This document shows, piece after piece, positions 4,998-13,329 of a DNA stretch of 14,532 nucleotides. The DNA is from Actinomycetota bacterium (GTDB lineage: Bacteria; Actinomycetota; Thermoleophilia; Gaiellales; Gaiellaceae), in assembly GCA_005884155.1 (NCBI GenBank), contig VAXD01000023.1, positions 4,113 through 18,644 on the forward strand, read 5' to 3'. Positions within the stretch are counted from its first letter, which is position 1, and the number at the start of each line of letters is the position of its first letter. A program made the translations under genes and the position numbers. The notes below the pieces were generated by a model. That model was not told the origin of the DNA. It saw nothing but the letters and a program-made list of their open reading frames with translations, and ran no database searches.

Positions 4998-6251
4998 ATG
5001 CGCCTGCTGATCCTCACAGTCCTCGCCGCCGCGCTCGTCGCGCCTGCGTCGGCCTTCGGCTGGAGCTGGCCCGTGGGTGGGCCGGTGCTGACGTTCTTTT
5101 CGTTCGATCGCGCGCACCCGTATGCCGCCGGCCAGCACCGCGGGATCGACATCGGCGCGGCGGTCGGCACGTCCGTGGAGGCGCCCGTCTCCGGCTCGGT
5201 CTCGTTCGCGGGCTCGGTGCCCGGGAGCGGGAAGACCGTCTCGATCCTGAGCGCCGGCGGCTACTCGGTGACGCTCGTGCACCTCGGCGCCTACTCGGTG
5301 CAGCGCGGAGAGGCGGTTTCGGAGGGCGAGGTCGTGGGGGCCGTGGGCCCGAGCGGCAACGCAGAGGTCCCGCAGCCGTACGTCCATCTCGGCGTGCGGC
5401 TCGCTTCGGACCCCCAGGGCTACGTCGATCCGCTCGCCTACCTACCCGGCCAGCAGCCCGGGCCGCCTGTACCGCCGCCCGACCCCGGCGGCGTCCCCGC
5501 GCCGCCTCCGGAGCCCGCTCCCGGCGGCGACCCGAGCCCGCCCGCCGCCGTTCCACCGCCCGCGCCCGCCGGCGATCCGGCCGATCCTCCGTCACCGCCG
5601 GTGACGGTCCATCGCCCTATCTCGCGGAATCGGCGTACCCGGCCGACGGCTCTGGCGCACGTCACGGCGCCTGTCCGCTCGCGGGTGAGCCGTCGCGATC
5701 GCCCGCGGGTGCACGGCGTCGACTCGCCCACGATGTTGCACCCGATGCGCTCAACTCACGCGACACACGTCGGTAGCGGCTCGGCCTCGCATCGCCAGGG
5801 CTCGGTCCGCGGGCGTCCGACTGCGACCCCGTTTCCTCACATGCCCGACGCAGTCGTCTCGGCTGCTCCGGCCGGGCGTCGGGCGGGCCGGTCGGCTACC
5901 CGACAACTGCTCGCAGCAGCTCTGCTCTGCGTCTTGCTGCTCGCGCTTCGCGAGCTCAGCCGTGCCCGGCGCCGCAAGACGGCCGCCCGCAAGGCGGCTC
6001 GTATCATTGAGAGCGATGCGCTTCTACCTCACGACACCCATCTACTACGTGAACGCGACGCCGAGCATCGGCAACGCGTACACGACCATTGCCGCGGACG
6101 TCGCCGTCCGGCATCATCGCCAGCGCGGCGACGACACCTTCCTCCTGACCGGCACCGACGAGCACGCGTCGAGGGTCTACCGCGTGGCGGAGGAGGAGGG
6201 CATCGACCCCAAGACGTACGTCGACGACATCGTCGAGAGGTACTGGCGTGA
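4998..6251 (+). CDS. Secreted M23/LytM-like peptidase homolog, probably inactive, with C-terminal membrane anchor; frame runs into metG
   Basis: The frame encodes 417 aa. There is a signal peptide at about 1-19 (APASA, then FGWSW), an M23 domain at about 40-148, a Pro/Gly-rich linker at about 150-205, a basic low-complexity region, a hydrophobic helix (LLAAALLCVLLLAL, 304-317) and an Arg/Lys tail. M23 motifs: HRGID supplies His47 and Asp51, and TLVHL supplies His95. The closing HxH reads Y128-V-H130. Zinc ligands are therefore present, but the first His of HxH, a catalytic residue in LytM, is Tyr. The protein may be a regulator of cell-wall enzymes (as EnvC and NlpD are) or bind peptidoglycan. 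Residues after about 340 overlap metG in another frame (6016-6251). That tail is Arg/His-rich shadow-like sequence, so the true C-terminus is uncertain. Promoter and ribosome-binding site are good. Confidence 0.78.
   Translation: MRLLILTVLAAALVAPASAFGWSWPVGGPVLTFFSFDRAHPYAAGQHRGIDIGAAVGTSVEAPVSGSVSFAGSVPGSGKTVSILSAGGYSVTLVHLGAYSVQRGEAVSEGEVVGAVGPSGNAEVPQPYVHLGVRLASDPQGYVDPLAYLPGQQPGPPVPPPDPGGVPAPPPEPAPGGDPSPPAAVPPPAPAGDPADPPSPPVTVHRPISRNRRTRPTALAHVTAPVRSRVSRRDRPRVHGVDSPTMLHPMRSTHATHVGSGSASHRQGSVRGRPTATPFPHMPDAVVSAAPAGRRAGRSATRQLLAAALLCVLLLALRELSRARRRKTAARKAARIIESDALLPHDTHLLRERDAEHRQRVHDHCRGRRRPASSPARRRHLPPDRHRRARVEGLPRGGGGGHRPQDVRRRHRREVLA
6002..6007 (+). promoter_or_regulatory. Possible -10 element for leaderless metG (TATCAT)
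   Basis: TATCAT ends exactly 8 nt before the metG ATG, inside the 3' part of the M23-like frame. A weak GAGAG at 6009-6013 is the only Shine-Dalgarno candidate and sits too close to the start. No clear -35 is seen. Confidence 0.35.
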
Positions 6252-7542
6252 GCTGCCGAAGCGGGTCAACGCTGAGCACGACTTCTTCATCCGGACGACG
6301 GACGAGGGCCACAAGCGATTTGTCCAGGAGTTCCTCCAGCGAATCTACGACAACGGCGACATCTACCAGGACGTCTACGCCGGCCTGTACTGCGTGGGCT
6401 GCGAGGAGTTCAAGAACGAGGCCGACCTGGTCGACGGCCTCTGCCCCGATCACGGCACTCGGCCCGAGTACATCGAGGAGAAGAACTACTTCTTCCGTCT
6501 GTCGGCCTATCAGGACCGGCTCCTCGCCCTCTACGACGAGCGGCCGGACTTCGTTCTACCGAAGTTCCGCTACAACGAGGCGCGCAGCTTCATCGAGGGC
6601 GGCCTTCAGGACTTCAGCGTCAGCCGCGCCGGCCAGCCGTGGGGCGTGCCGATCCCCTGGGACGAGGAGCAGGTCACCTATGTCTGGGTAGACGCCCTCA
6701 TCAACTACCTCAGCGCGCTCACCTACGCGCGAGACGGGGAGGACCTGCGCGACGCGTTCTGGCCGCACGCGCACCACGTGCTCGGGAAGGACATCCTCCG
6801 CTTCCATTGCGTCTTCTGGCCGGCGCTGCTTCTGTCCGCCGGCTACGAGGTGCCGCAACAACTCTTCGTCCACGGCTGGCTCTTGGGGCTGGACAAGCGG
6901 AAGCTCTCCAAGTCGGCCGGCAACACCGTCGACCCGTTTGAGCTCGTCGACGTCTACGGCGCGGACCCGGTGCGTTTCTGGGTGCTGCGCTCCGTCTCGT
7001 TCGGCCAGGATGGGAACGCGTCGCTGGACGGGCTGCGCGAACGCTACGAACGGGAGCTCGCGAACGACCTCGGGAACCTCGTCTCGCGGACGACCGCGAT
7101 GATCGCTCGCTACCGCGAGGGGCGAATCGCCCCGGCCCAACCGAACGAGGAGCTCCGAGGCCTGCTCGACGCCCTGCGCGAGAAGCTCGTCGAGCGGTTC
7201 GACGCGTGGGAGCTGACCGCCGCGATCGAGGACGTCTGGGAGCTCGTGCGCTGGCTCAACCGGCACGTCGAGGAGACGGCTCCGTGGGGGCTCGCGAAGG
7301 ACGAGGCGAACGCCGAGCAGCTCGATGCGGTCCTGTACGACCTGGCCGACGGGTTGCGGGCGGTCGCGGTCGCCCTCTCGCCGTACCTTCCGGAGACGGC
7401 GCCGCGCATCCTCGGTGCGCTCCGCCAACCTGTCGACCTAGCGCTCGACGGTGTCGCGTACGGCAAGACGGCCGCAACCGACGGCATCGAGCCGGCCGCT
7501 CCGCTCTTCCCGCGCATCGAACTGCCGACTGCCGCCATTTAG
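6016..7542 (+). CDS. metG: Methionyl-tRNA synthetase, short form
   Basis: The protein has 508 aa. MetRS charges tRNA-Met with methionine. The N-terminus FYLTTPIYYVNATP is typical. The HIGH box position reads S17-I-G-N20, so both histidines are replaced. KMSKS is K296-L-S-K-S300. A four-ligand zinc knuckle is Cys126, Cys129, Cys143 and His146 (CVGC ... CPDH). TGTDEHA, YVWVDALINY and VHGWLLGLDKRKLSKSAGN support the family. There is no C-terminal EMAP/tRNA-binding domain, as in the short mycobacterial enzyme (about 519 aa). Start: the ATG at 6016 matches the usual MetRS beginning; an in-frame ATG at 5962 would add 18 Arg/Ala-rich residues of no family character. No second metG is in the window, so this is presumed functional despite the HIGH change. 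Confidence 0.95.
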   Translation: MRFYLTTPIYYVNATPSIGNAYTTIAADVAVRHHRQRGDDTFLLTGTDEHASRVYRVAEEEGIDPKTYVDDIVERYWRELPKRVNAEHDFFIRTTDEGHKRFVQEFLQRIYDNGDIYQDVYAGLYCVGCEEFKNEADLVDGLCPDHGTRPEYIEEKNYFFRLSAYQDRLLALYDERPDFVLPKFRYNEARSFIEGGLQDFSVSRAGQPWGVPIPWDEEQVTYVWVDALINYLSALTYARDGEDLRDAFWPHAHHVLGKDILRFHCVFWPALLLSAGYEVPQQLFVHGWLLGLDKRKLSKSAGNTVDPFELVDVYGADPVRFWVLRSVSFGQDGNASLDGLRERYERELANDLGNLVSRTTAMIARYREGRIAPAQPNEELRGLLDALREKLVERFDAWELTAAIEDVWELVRWLNRHVEETAPWGLAKDEANAEQLDAVLYDLADGLRAVAVALSPYLPETAPRILGALRQPVDLALDGVAYGKTAATDGIEPAAPLFPRIELPTAAI

Positions 7543-7580
7543 TGCCCCGTCCAGCAATACGCGCCGGCCGGACGGGGCAC
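7542..7580 (+). promoter_or_regulatory. Perfect 11-bp hairpin between metG and tatD that includes the tatD ribosome-binding region
   Basis: GTGCCCCGTCC (7542-7552) and GGACGGGGCAC (7570-7580) are exact inverted complements with a 17-nt loop. The left arm begins in the last base of the metG stop. The right arm ends 2 nt before the tatD GTG and holds GACGGGG, the only Shine-Dalgarno-like sequence. There is no T-run, so a canonical terminator is less likely than control of translation, mRNA processing or partial attenuation. Confidence 0.65.
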
Positions 7581-7582
7581 GC

Positions 7583-8329
7583 GTGACCGACACGCACGCG
7601 CACCTCGACGCGTGCGCGGATCCGCCTGAAGCCGTTCTCGCACGCGCGCGTGAGGCGGGCGTTCACCAGGTGATCGCGGTCGGGTCAGGGCTCGACTCCT
7701 GCCGGGCGACGCTCGAGATCGCCCGGCGGAGCGAGGGCGTCTGGGCGGCCCTCGGCATCCACCCGCACCAGGCGGCCGACGACGACGCCGAGCGGCTCGA
7801 CGAACTGCGCGCTTTGCTCGCCGACGAGCGCGCGGTCGCGGTCGGCGAGACCGGCCTCGACTTCTTCCGCGACTACGCTCCGCGCGAGCGCCAGCGCGAT
7901 CTCTTCCCGCGCGAGCTCGAGCTCGCGGCCGAGCTCGGGAAGACAGTCGTGATCCACACCCGAGACTCCGAGGAGGAGACGGCGGGAGCGCTCGCCGACT
8001 TCCCGGGCACCGTCGTCCTTCACTGCTTCTCGAGCCCGAAGCTCCTGCCGGTCGCGATCGCGCGCGACTACTACGTCTCGTTCGCAGGCAACGTCACGTT
8101 CCCGAGGGCCGAGGAGCTGCGCGAGGCCGCTCGCCACGTCCCGCCGGACCGCCTCCTCGCGGAGACGGACAGCCCCTACCTCAGCCCCCAGCCGCGACGC
8201 GGCCGTCCGAACGAGCCGGCCAATGTGGTCCACACGGTCGCTGCACTCGCCGAGGCGCGCGGCGAAGAACCGGAAGCACTCGCCCAGCGGCTCGACGCGA
8301 ACGCGGCCGCGGCGTTCGGCCTCACGTGA
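7583..8329 (+). CDS. tatD: TatD-family metal-dependent hydrolase (DNase)
   Basis: The protein has 248 aa, a TIM-barrel amidohydrolase-type nuclease (TatD/YcfH group). Members act as 3'-5' exonucleases in DNA repair and in quality control; the exact bacterial role varies. Metal ligands in order: His5 and His7 (DTHAHLD), Glu89 (GETGLD), His125 (VIHTRD), His147 (LHCFS) and Asp196 (ETDSPYL). All are present at normal spacing. The GTG at 7583 was chosen because THAHLD begins within four residues. Upstream in-frame sequence overlaps metG and the intergenic hairpin. The stop TGA overlaps the rsmA GTG in GTGA, so coupling to rsmA is expected. tatD beside rsmA is a widely conserved arrangement. Confidence 0.94.
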   Translation: MTDTHAHLDACADPPEAVLARAREAGVHQVIAVGSGLDSCRATLEIARRSEGVWAALGIHPHQAADDDAERLDELRALLADERAVAVGETGLDFFRDYAPRERQRDLFPRELELAAELGKTVVIHTRDSEEETAGALADFPGTVVLHCFSSPKLLPVAIARDYYVSFAGNVTFPRAEELREAARHVPPDRLLAETDSPYLSPQPRRGRPNEPANVVHTVAALAEARGEEPEALAQRLDANAAAAFGLT

Positions 8330-9108
8330 TCCCGAGAGCGAAGAGGCGGCTCGGCCAGCACTTCCTGGCCGACGAGAACATCCTCGCCGTGATCGGCCGC
8401 CTCGCCGAGCTCGACGCCGAAGACGTCGTGCTCGAGATCGGGCCGGGCCTCGGCGTCCTCACGACTTACCTCGCCGACCGCGTCGCCCACGTTCACGCGG
8501 TCGAGCTCGACCGTTCGCTCGAGCCTGCCGTCACCGAGCGGCTGGCCGGCCGCACGAACGTCGGCCTTCACTTCGGCGACGCGCTGCAGCTCGACCTGGC
8601 CAGGATCGTCCCGGCTCCCGGAAAGCTCGTCTCGAACCTGCCGTACAACATCGCGACGCCGCTCGTGGTCGAAAGCCTCGACGGCCTCCCGAGCGTCGAG
8701 CTCTGGTGCGTGATGGTCCAGCGCGAGGTCGCCGACCGTTTCTTTGCCGGGCCCTCGACGAAGGCCTATGGCGCGGTCTCCGTGCTCGTGCAGCTCGCGG
8801 CCGAGCGCACCGGCTTTCACCCGGTCTCGCGGACGGTCTTCCGACCGCAGCCGAACGTCGACTCGGCGCTCGTCGCGTTTCGCCGCCGCCCTCTGCCGCC
8901 GTCGTTCGCACAAGTCAGGCGAACCGTCACCGCGGCCTTCGCGCACCGCCGCAAGCGCCTGGCGAACTCGCTCGAGCTCGCCGGCCTCACCTCGCGCGAC
9001 CGGGCAGCCGCGGCGCTCGAGGCGATCGGCCGCGAACCGGGGGCACGAGCCGAGGAGCTGAGCCCGCCCGAGTTCGTCGCCCTTACCGATGAGCTCGCGC
9101 GAGAATGA
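8326..9108 (+). CDS. rsmA: 16S rRNA dimethyladenosine transferase (A1518/A1519)
   Basis: The protein has 260 aa and is KsgA/RsmA, which dimethylates two adjacent adenines in helix 45 of 16S rRNA late in small-subunit assembly. Motifs: RRLGQHFL (7-14), SAM-binding EIGPGLG (37-43), catalytic NLPYNI (104-109), QREVADRF, and the C-terminal AFAHRRKRLANSL. Length and order fit the family. The GTG start overlaps the tatD TGA by 2 nt (GTGA), and the 3' end overlaps the YjbQ-family start by 20 nt. The gene is therefore embedded in a coupled block tatD-rsmA-yjbQ-ispE. No irregularity is seen in the active site. Confidence 0.96.
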   Translation: MIPRAKRRLGQHFLADENILAVIGRLAELDAEDVVLEIGPGLGVLTTYLADRVAHVHAVELDRSLEPAVTERLAGRTNVGLHFGDALQLDLARIVPAPGKLVSNLPYNIATPLVVESLDGLPSVELWCVMVQREVADRFFAGPSTKAYGAVSVLVQLAAERTGFHPVSRTVFRPQPNVDSALVAFRRRPLPPSFAQVRRTVTAAFAHRRKRLANSLELAGLTSRDRAAAALEAIGREPGARAEELSPPEFVALTDELARE

Positions 9109-9514
9109 CCGCGTGCTCGAGCTGACCTTCGCGACCCAGCGCAAGACGCAACTGCTCGATGTGACCGAGCGCGTCGGCGCCGCGATCGAAGGCGCCGAAG
9201 GCTCGTTGGTGACGCTGTTCGTCCCCCACACGACGGCCGGAGTCGTCGTTCAGGCGGCCGGCGAAGGCGCGAGCGCGGTAGCGGCCGACATCGAGTCAGC
9301 GTTCGACTCGTTGGTCGACGAGTCGTGGTCCTGGGAGCACGTGCACGAGGGCGACGCGAACCCCTGGTCACACGTGCGCGCCGCACTGACCGCCTCCTCC
9401 GTGTCGATCCCGCTCGTCGACGGACGCCTCGCTCTGGGCGCCCACCAGGCAGTTTTCCTGGCCGAGTTCGACGGGCCCCGCGAGCGAACGCTCCACGTAA
9501 CTGTCACACCGTGA
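9089..9514 (+). CDS. YjbQ/UPF0047-family protein
   Basis: The protein has 141 aa from the ATG at 9089. A GTG at 9113 is an alternative start that would avoid the 20-nt overlap with rsmA and begin right at the domain (VLELTFATQRKTQLLDVTERV). Family marks: PHTTAG around His47, EHVHEGDANPWSHVRAAL in the middle, and the closing LAEFDGPRERTLHVTV. The usual NE(x)D stretch after the HT(T/S)A motif is replaced by VVVQAAGEGAS, and the usual G-T-W-Q becomes G-A-H-Q. Members are small trimeric proteins with a His/metal pocket; a thiamin-phosphate-synthase side activity was reported for some, and the physiological role is unclear. The stop overlaps the ispE GTG in GTGA. Finding it between rsmA and ispE is unusual, since these two are normally adjacent or nearly so. 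Confidence 0.88.
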   Translation: MSSRENDRVLELTFATQRKTQLLDVTERVGAAIEGAEGSLVTLFVPHTTAGVVVQAAGEGASAVAADIESAFDSLVDESWSWEHVHEGDANPWSHVRAALTASSVSIPLVDGRLALGAHQAVFLAEFDGPRERTLHVTVTP

Positions 9515-10329
9515 GGCGGGCTCCGGCGAGCGCCAAGCTGAACCTCGCGCTCGTCGTCGGCTCGCGCTGCGACGACGGCCGCCACGAGGTCGCGACTGTC
9601 CTGCAGCGGATCGATCTTGCCGACCGGATCGCGATCGAGGCCTCGTCGGAGCTCAGCGTCGAAGGCTTCCCCGAGGACACGCTCGTCCGAAACGCGCTCG
9701 AAAGCCTTGCCGCCGAGGCGGGAGTCGAGCCGCGCTGGCGGGCGAGGATCTGGAAACGGATCCCCGTGGCCGGCGGCCTCGGGGGCGGCAGCTCGGACGC
9801 CGCAACCGCGCTCCGCCTAGCGAACGAGACGCTGACCGAGCCGCTTCCGCCCGAGAAGCTGCACCGGCTCGCCGCCGGGCTCGGCGCCGACGTCCCCTTC
9901 TTCCTCACTTCGGGCCCGCAGCTGGCCGAGGGCACCGGCACCGAGCTCACGCAGCTCGACCTCCCGCAGGACTACTGGGTCGTCCTGCTCTCGCCGAACG
10001 GAGCGCAGAAGGAATCGACCGCCTCTGTCTACGCCGCGTTCGACGAGCGCCGTGGCGCAGACGGCTACGGGGAGCGGCGCGCGGCCCTCGCCGAGGCACT
10101 CGCGGCGGTCCGGCGGCCCCGCGACTTGGCGGCGTTGCCCCCGAACGACCTCGCGTCGTCCCCGCTGACTGAGGAGCTGCTCGGCAACGGCGCGTTTCGT
10201 GCCGACGTCAGCGGCGCCGGCCCGATTGTCTACGGCCTTTTCCACCACCGCGAGCAGGCCCGCACCGCGGGGCGCGAGCTCCGCCGCCACGGCCGCACAT
10301 GGTTGACCGTTCCCGCTTGGTACGGTTGA
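9511..10329 (+). CDS. ispE: 4-diphosphocytidyl-2-C-methyl-D-erythritol kinase
   Basis: The protein has 272 aa. IspE is the GHMP-type kinase of the methylerythritol-phosphate isoprenoid pathway. Motifs: substrate-side ASAKLNLAL with Lys9, ATP-binding PVAGGLGGGSSDAA (85-98), GADVPFFL with the catalytic Asp127, and the C-terminal GHMP motif VSGAGPIVYGLF. It is slightly shorter than the E. coli enzyme (283 aa), with all catalytic elements kept. The GTG start at 9511 overlaps the stop of the YjbQ-family gene (GTGA), and the next gene begins 3 nt after the stop, so it sits in the middle of a coupled string. It indicates that the host makes isoprenoids through the MEP route. Confidence 0.94.
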   Translation: MRRAPASAKLNLALVVGSRCDDGRHEVATVLQRIDLADRIAIEASSELSVEGFPEDTLVRNALESLAAEAGVEPRWRARIWKRIPVAGGLGGGSSDAATALRLANETLTEPLPPEKLHRLAAGLGADVPFFLTSGPQLAEGTGTELTQLDLPQDYWVVLLSPNGAQKESTASVYAAFDERRGADGYGERRAALAEALAAVRRPRDLAALPPNDLASSPLTEELLGNGAFRADVSGAGPIVYGLFHHREQARTAGRELRRHGRTWLTVPAWYG

Positions 10330-10332
10330 TGC

Positions 10333-10707
10333 ATGGCGACCGACAGGCCGCTCGAGGCGGGCCCAATCGAGCACGGAACCACGCGCGCGGGCCGCTGGCT
10401 CCGGACGCGCCGCATCCGCTTCGCGCTCTGGATCGCGGTGATCGAGGGGATCATCGTCGCCTTCCTCCCCGACGTCTCCCGCTGGACGGTGGTCGCGGTC
10501 GCGATCCCGCTGCTCGCCCTCTACGTCTTCTGGGGCCGGAGCGCCCGCTCGGACACGGCCCGGCAGCTCACGTGGATCGCCGGCGCCTCGCAGGCCCTCG
10601 CGGTCCTGGTCGTCATCTTCGCTTTCATCCTCAGCTGGCTGGCCCTGGTCCTCGCCGGAATCTTCGCCGTCATCGCGGTCCTGTACCTGCTCTCAGACCG
10701 AGGTTAA
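10333..10707 (+). CDS. Hypothetical small membrane protein, 124 aa
   Basis: I do not recognise a named family. The N-terminal 28 residues are hydrophilic and end in a basic cluster (RWLRTRRIR). Four hydrophobic segments follow at about 30-46, 51-67, 80-101 and 102-120, with a short polar loop between the second and third (GRSARSDTARQ). The pattern suggests a four-helix inner-membrane protein with its N-terminus in the cytoplasm. The ATG is 3 nt after the ispE stop, and TAA ends the gene 11 nt before the tRNA. Coupling to ispE is likely. The position next to an isoprenoid enzyme is suggestive only. No catalytic motif is visible. Confidence 0.75.
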   Translation: MATDRPLEAGPIEHGTTRAGRWLRTRRIRFALWIAVIEGIIVAFLPDVSRWTVVAVAIPLLALYVFWGRSARSDTARQLTWIAGASQALAVLVVIFAFILSWLALVLAGIFAVIAVLYLLSDRG

Positions 10708-10718
10708 CCTGCCTCCAT

Positions 10719-10789
10719 TGGGGCGTAGCCAAGTGGTAAGGCAGCGGGTTTTGGTCCCGCGATCCCAGGTTCGAATCCTGGCGCCCCAG
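10719..10789 (+). tRNA. tRNA-Gln (anticodon UUG)
   Basis: The cloverleaf folds cleanly. Acceptor arms are TGGGGCG (10719-10725) and CGCCCCA (10782-10788), with discriminator G10789. The D arm is GCCAAGTGGTAAGGC. The anticodon arm is GCGGG-TTTTGGT-CCCGC, with TTG at positions 34-36. The T arm is CCAGG-TTCGAAT-CCTGG. CCA is not encoded. U1-A72 is a normal tRNA-Gln feature. It lies 11 nt after the upstream membrane gene and 23 nt before glmU; tRNA-Gln beside glmU is seen in other Actinobacteria. Confidence 0.97.
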
Positions 10790-10812
10790 TCGTCTTCAGT
10801 GAGATCCACGCC

Positions 10813-12133
10813 TTGAACGAGACGCCTCTCGCAGCTGTGGTCATCGCCGCCGGTCTCGGCACTCGCATGCGCTCGGCGACGCCGAAGCACTTGCACCCAC
10901 TGCTCGGTCGTCGGCTTGTGGATTGGGTGATCGAGGCCACGCGACGCCTCGGACCCGATCCTCTGGTCGTCGTGACGTCACCGGGCACGGAGGGGGACTT
11001 CGAGGGCGTGACGGTGGCGGTGCAGCGGGAGCCGCGCGGAACCGGCGACGCGGCAGCAGCAGCGCAAGAAGCGCTCAGCGGTTTCGACGGAGACGTCCTC
11101 GTCGTCAGCGGGGACGCGGCGGCGATCCGGTCCGAGAGCCTCGAGCGCCTGCTCGAGACCCACCGCACCGAGCAGGCGGCCGCGACCGTGCTCTCCTTCG
11201 ACCGCGAGCGCCCCGGCGACTACGGCCGCATCGTCCGCGGCCCCGGCGGCCAGCTCGAGGCGATCGTGGAGGCGAAGGACGCGAGCGACGCCGAGCTGGG
11301 CCTGACGGAGATCAACTCCTCGATCTACGTCTTCGAGGCGCCCAAGCTCTGGCCGGCGCTCGAGCGACTCCGGCCGGAGAACGAGCAGGGCGAGCTCTAC
11401 CTGACCGACACGATCCGGGATCTCGTCGCCGCGGGCGAGCGCGTCGCCGTGTACCTAGACGACGACGACGCGGAAGTGGGCGTGAACACTCGCGCCGAGC
11501 TCGCCGCGACCGCGGCGGTCCTGCGCGACCGGATCAACGAGGCGCACATGCTCGCGGGCGCCACGATCGTCGACCCGAAGACGACGTGGATCGACCCGTC
11601 CGTCGAGCTCGAAGCGGACACGACGATCCATCCGTTCACGGTCCTGCGCGGCTCCACGAAGATCGCGACGAACGCCGAGATCGGCCCGCATGCGGTGGTC
11701 GTCGACTCGCAGGTCGGCCCCGGCGCGGCGGTCGGCCCGTTCTGTTACCTTCGCCCTGGAACGGTGCTGGAGGCCGGCGCCAAAGCGGGCGCGTTCGTGG
11801 AGATCAAGAACTCCCTCATCGGCGAGCGCACGAAGGTGCCCCACCAGTCGTACATCGGAGACGCGGAGGTCGGCGCGGACACGAACATCGCGGCCGGCAA
11901 CGTCACGGTCAACTACCCGCACCAGGAGGGCCGCGAGAAGGGCCGGACGAAGATCGGGCGCAACGTCAGGACCGGCGTCCACAATGCGTTTGTTGCGCCG
12001 GTCGAGATTGGCGATGATGCTTGGATCGGGGCGGGTTCGGTCATCACCGAGGACGTCCCTGCCGAGGCGCTTGCGATCGCGCGCACGCGGCAGGAGAACA
12101 AGGAAGGCTACGTCCGTAGAAAGCGAGGGCAGG

Positions 12134-12141
<8 letters not shown>
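10813..12141 (+). CDS. glmU: Bifunctional UDP-N-acetylglucosamine pyrophosphorylase / glucosamine-1-phosphate N-acetyltransferase
   Basis: The protein has 442 aa. GlmU acetylates glucosamine 1-phosphate and then uridylylates it, giving UDP-GlcNAc for peptidoglycan and other cell-wall glycans. The N-terminal uridylyltransferase part has AAGLGTRM (12-19), PKHLHPLLG with Lys25, the GTGDAA motif, VVSGD with a metal-binding Asp, and EINSSIYVF. The C-terminal part is a left-handed beta-helix with hexapeptide repeats from about residue 250, then VPHQSYIGDAEVG, AAGNVTVNYPH and the RTGVHNAFVAPVEIG segment. The start is the rare TTG at 10813, chosen because the protein then begins a few residues before the beta-strand VVIAAGLG; a GTG at 10837 is possible but would cut that strand. 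No strong Shine-Dalgarno is present. The 3' end overlaps prs by 8 bp. The gene may be read from the tRNA promoter. Confidence 0.95.
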
Positions 12142-13183
<1,042 letters not shown>

Positions 13184-13190
13184 GAAGAAG

Positions 13191-13259
13191 AGCGGCCCGC
13201 CCTACCTGCACATTTCCTCTAAGGGGAGGGGACTTGCGCAAGGGGTAGGCCAGGCCGCT
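13191..13259 (+). terminator. Extended nested hairpin downstream of prs (terminator or structured RNA)
   Basis: Nested complementary arms are visible: AGCGGCC (13191-13197) with GGCCGCT (13253-13259), CCTACC (13201-13206) with GGTAGG (13244-13249), and CCTC (13216-13219) with GAGG (13226-13229). The outer arms start 7 nt after the prs stop. No T-run follows, so this would be a U-tail-less terminator or a stable 3' UTR or small RNA element. Confidence 0.5.
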
Positions 13260-13312
13260 CGCTCTGTCATACGAAAGACGGCTCCACTTGGTTTGTGGTC
13301 GTTGTCGCAGGC

Positions 13313-13318
13313 TAGACT
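13313..13318 (+). promoter_or_regulatory. Possible -10 element (TAGACT) for the 139-aa membrane protein gene
   Basis: TAGACT ends 11 nt before the ATG at 13330. TTGGTT (13288-13293) is the nearest -35-like hexamer, but the spacing is 19 bp. The match is modest. Confidence 0.3.
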
Positions 13319-13329
13319 CGGCGGCGAGC

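Noticed and set aside
8176..9231. Minus-strand ORF of 351 aa over tatD and rsmA
   Set aside because: Antisense shadow; both plus-strand genes are certain.
10303..10326. TTGACC ... TACGGT as a promoter for the 124-aa membrane gene
   Set aside because: The spacing is only 12 bp, and both hexamers are explained by the ispE coding sequence.
10704..11168. Minus-strand ORFs over the tRNA (WGARIRTWDRG-type text)
   Set aside because: This is the common false translation of a tRNA antisense strand.
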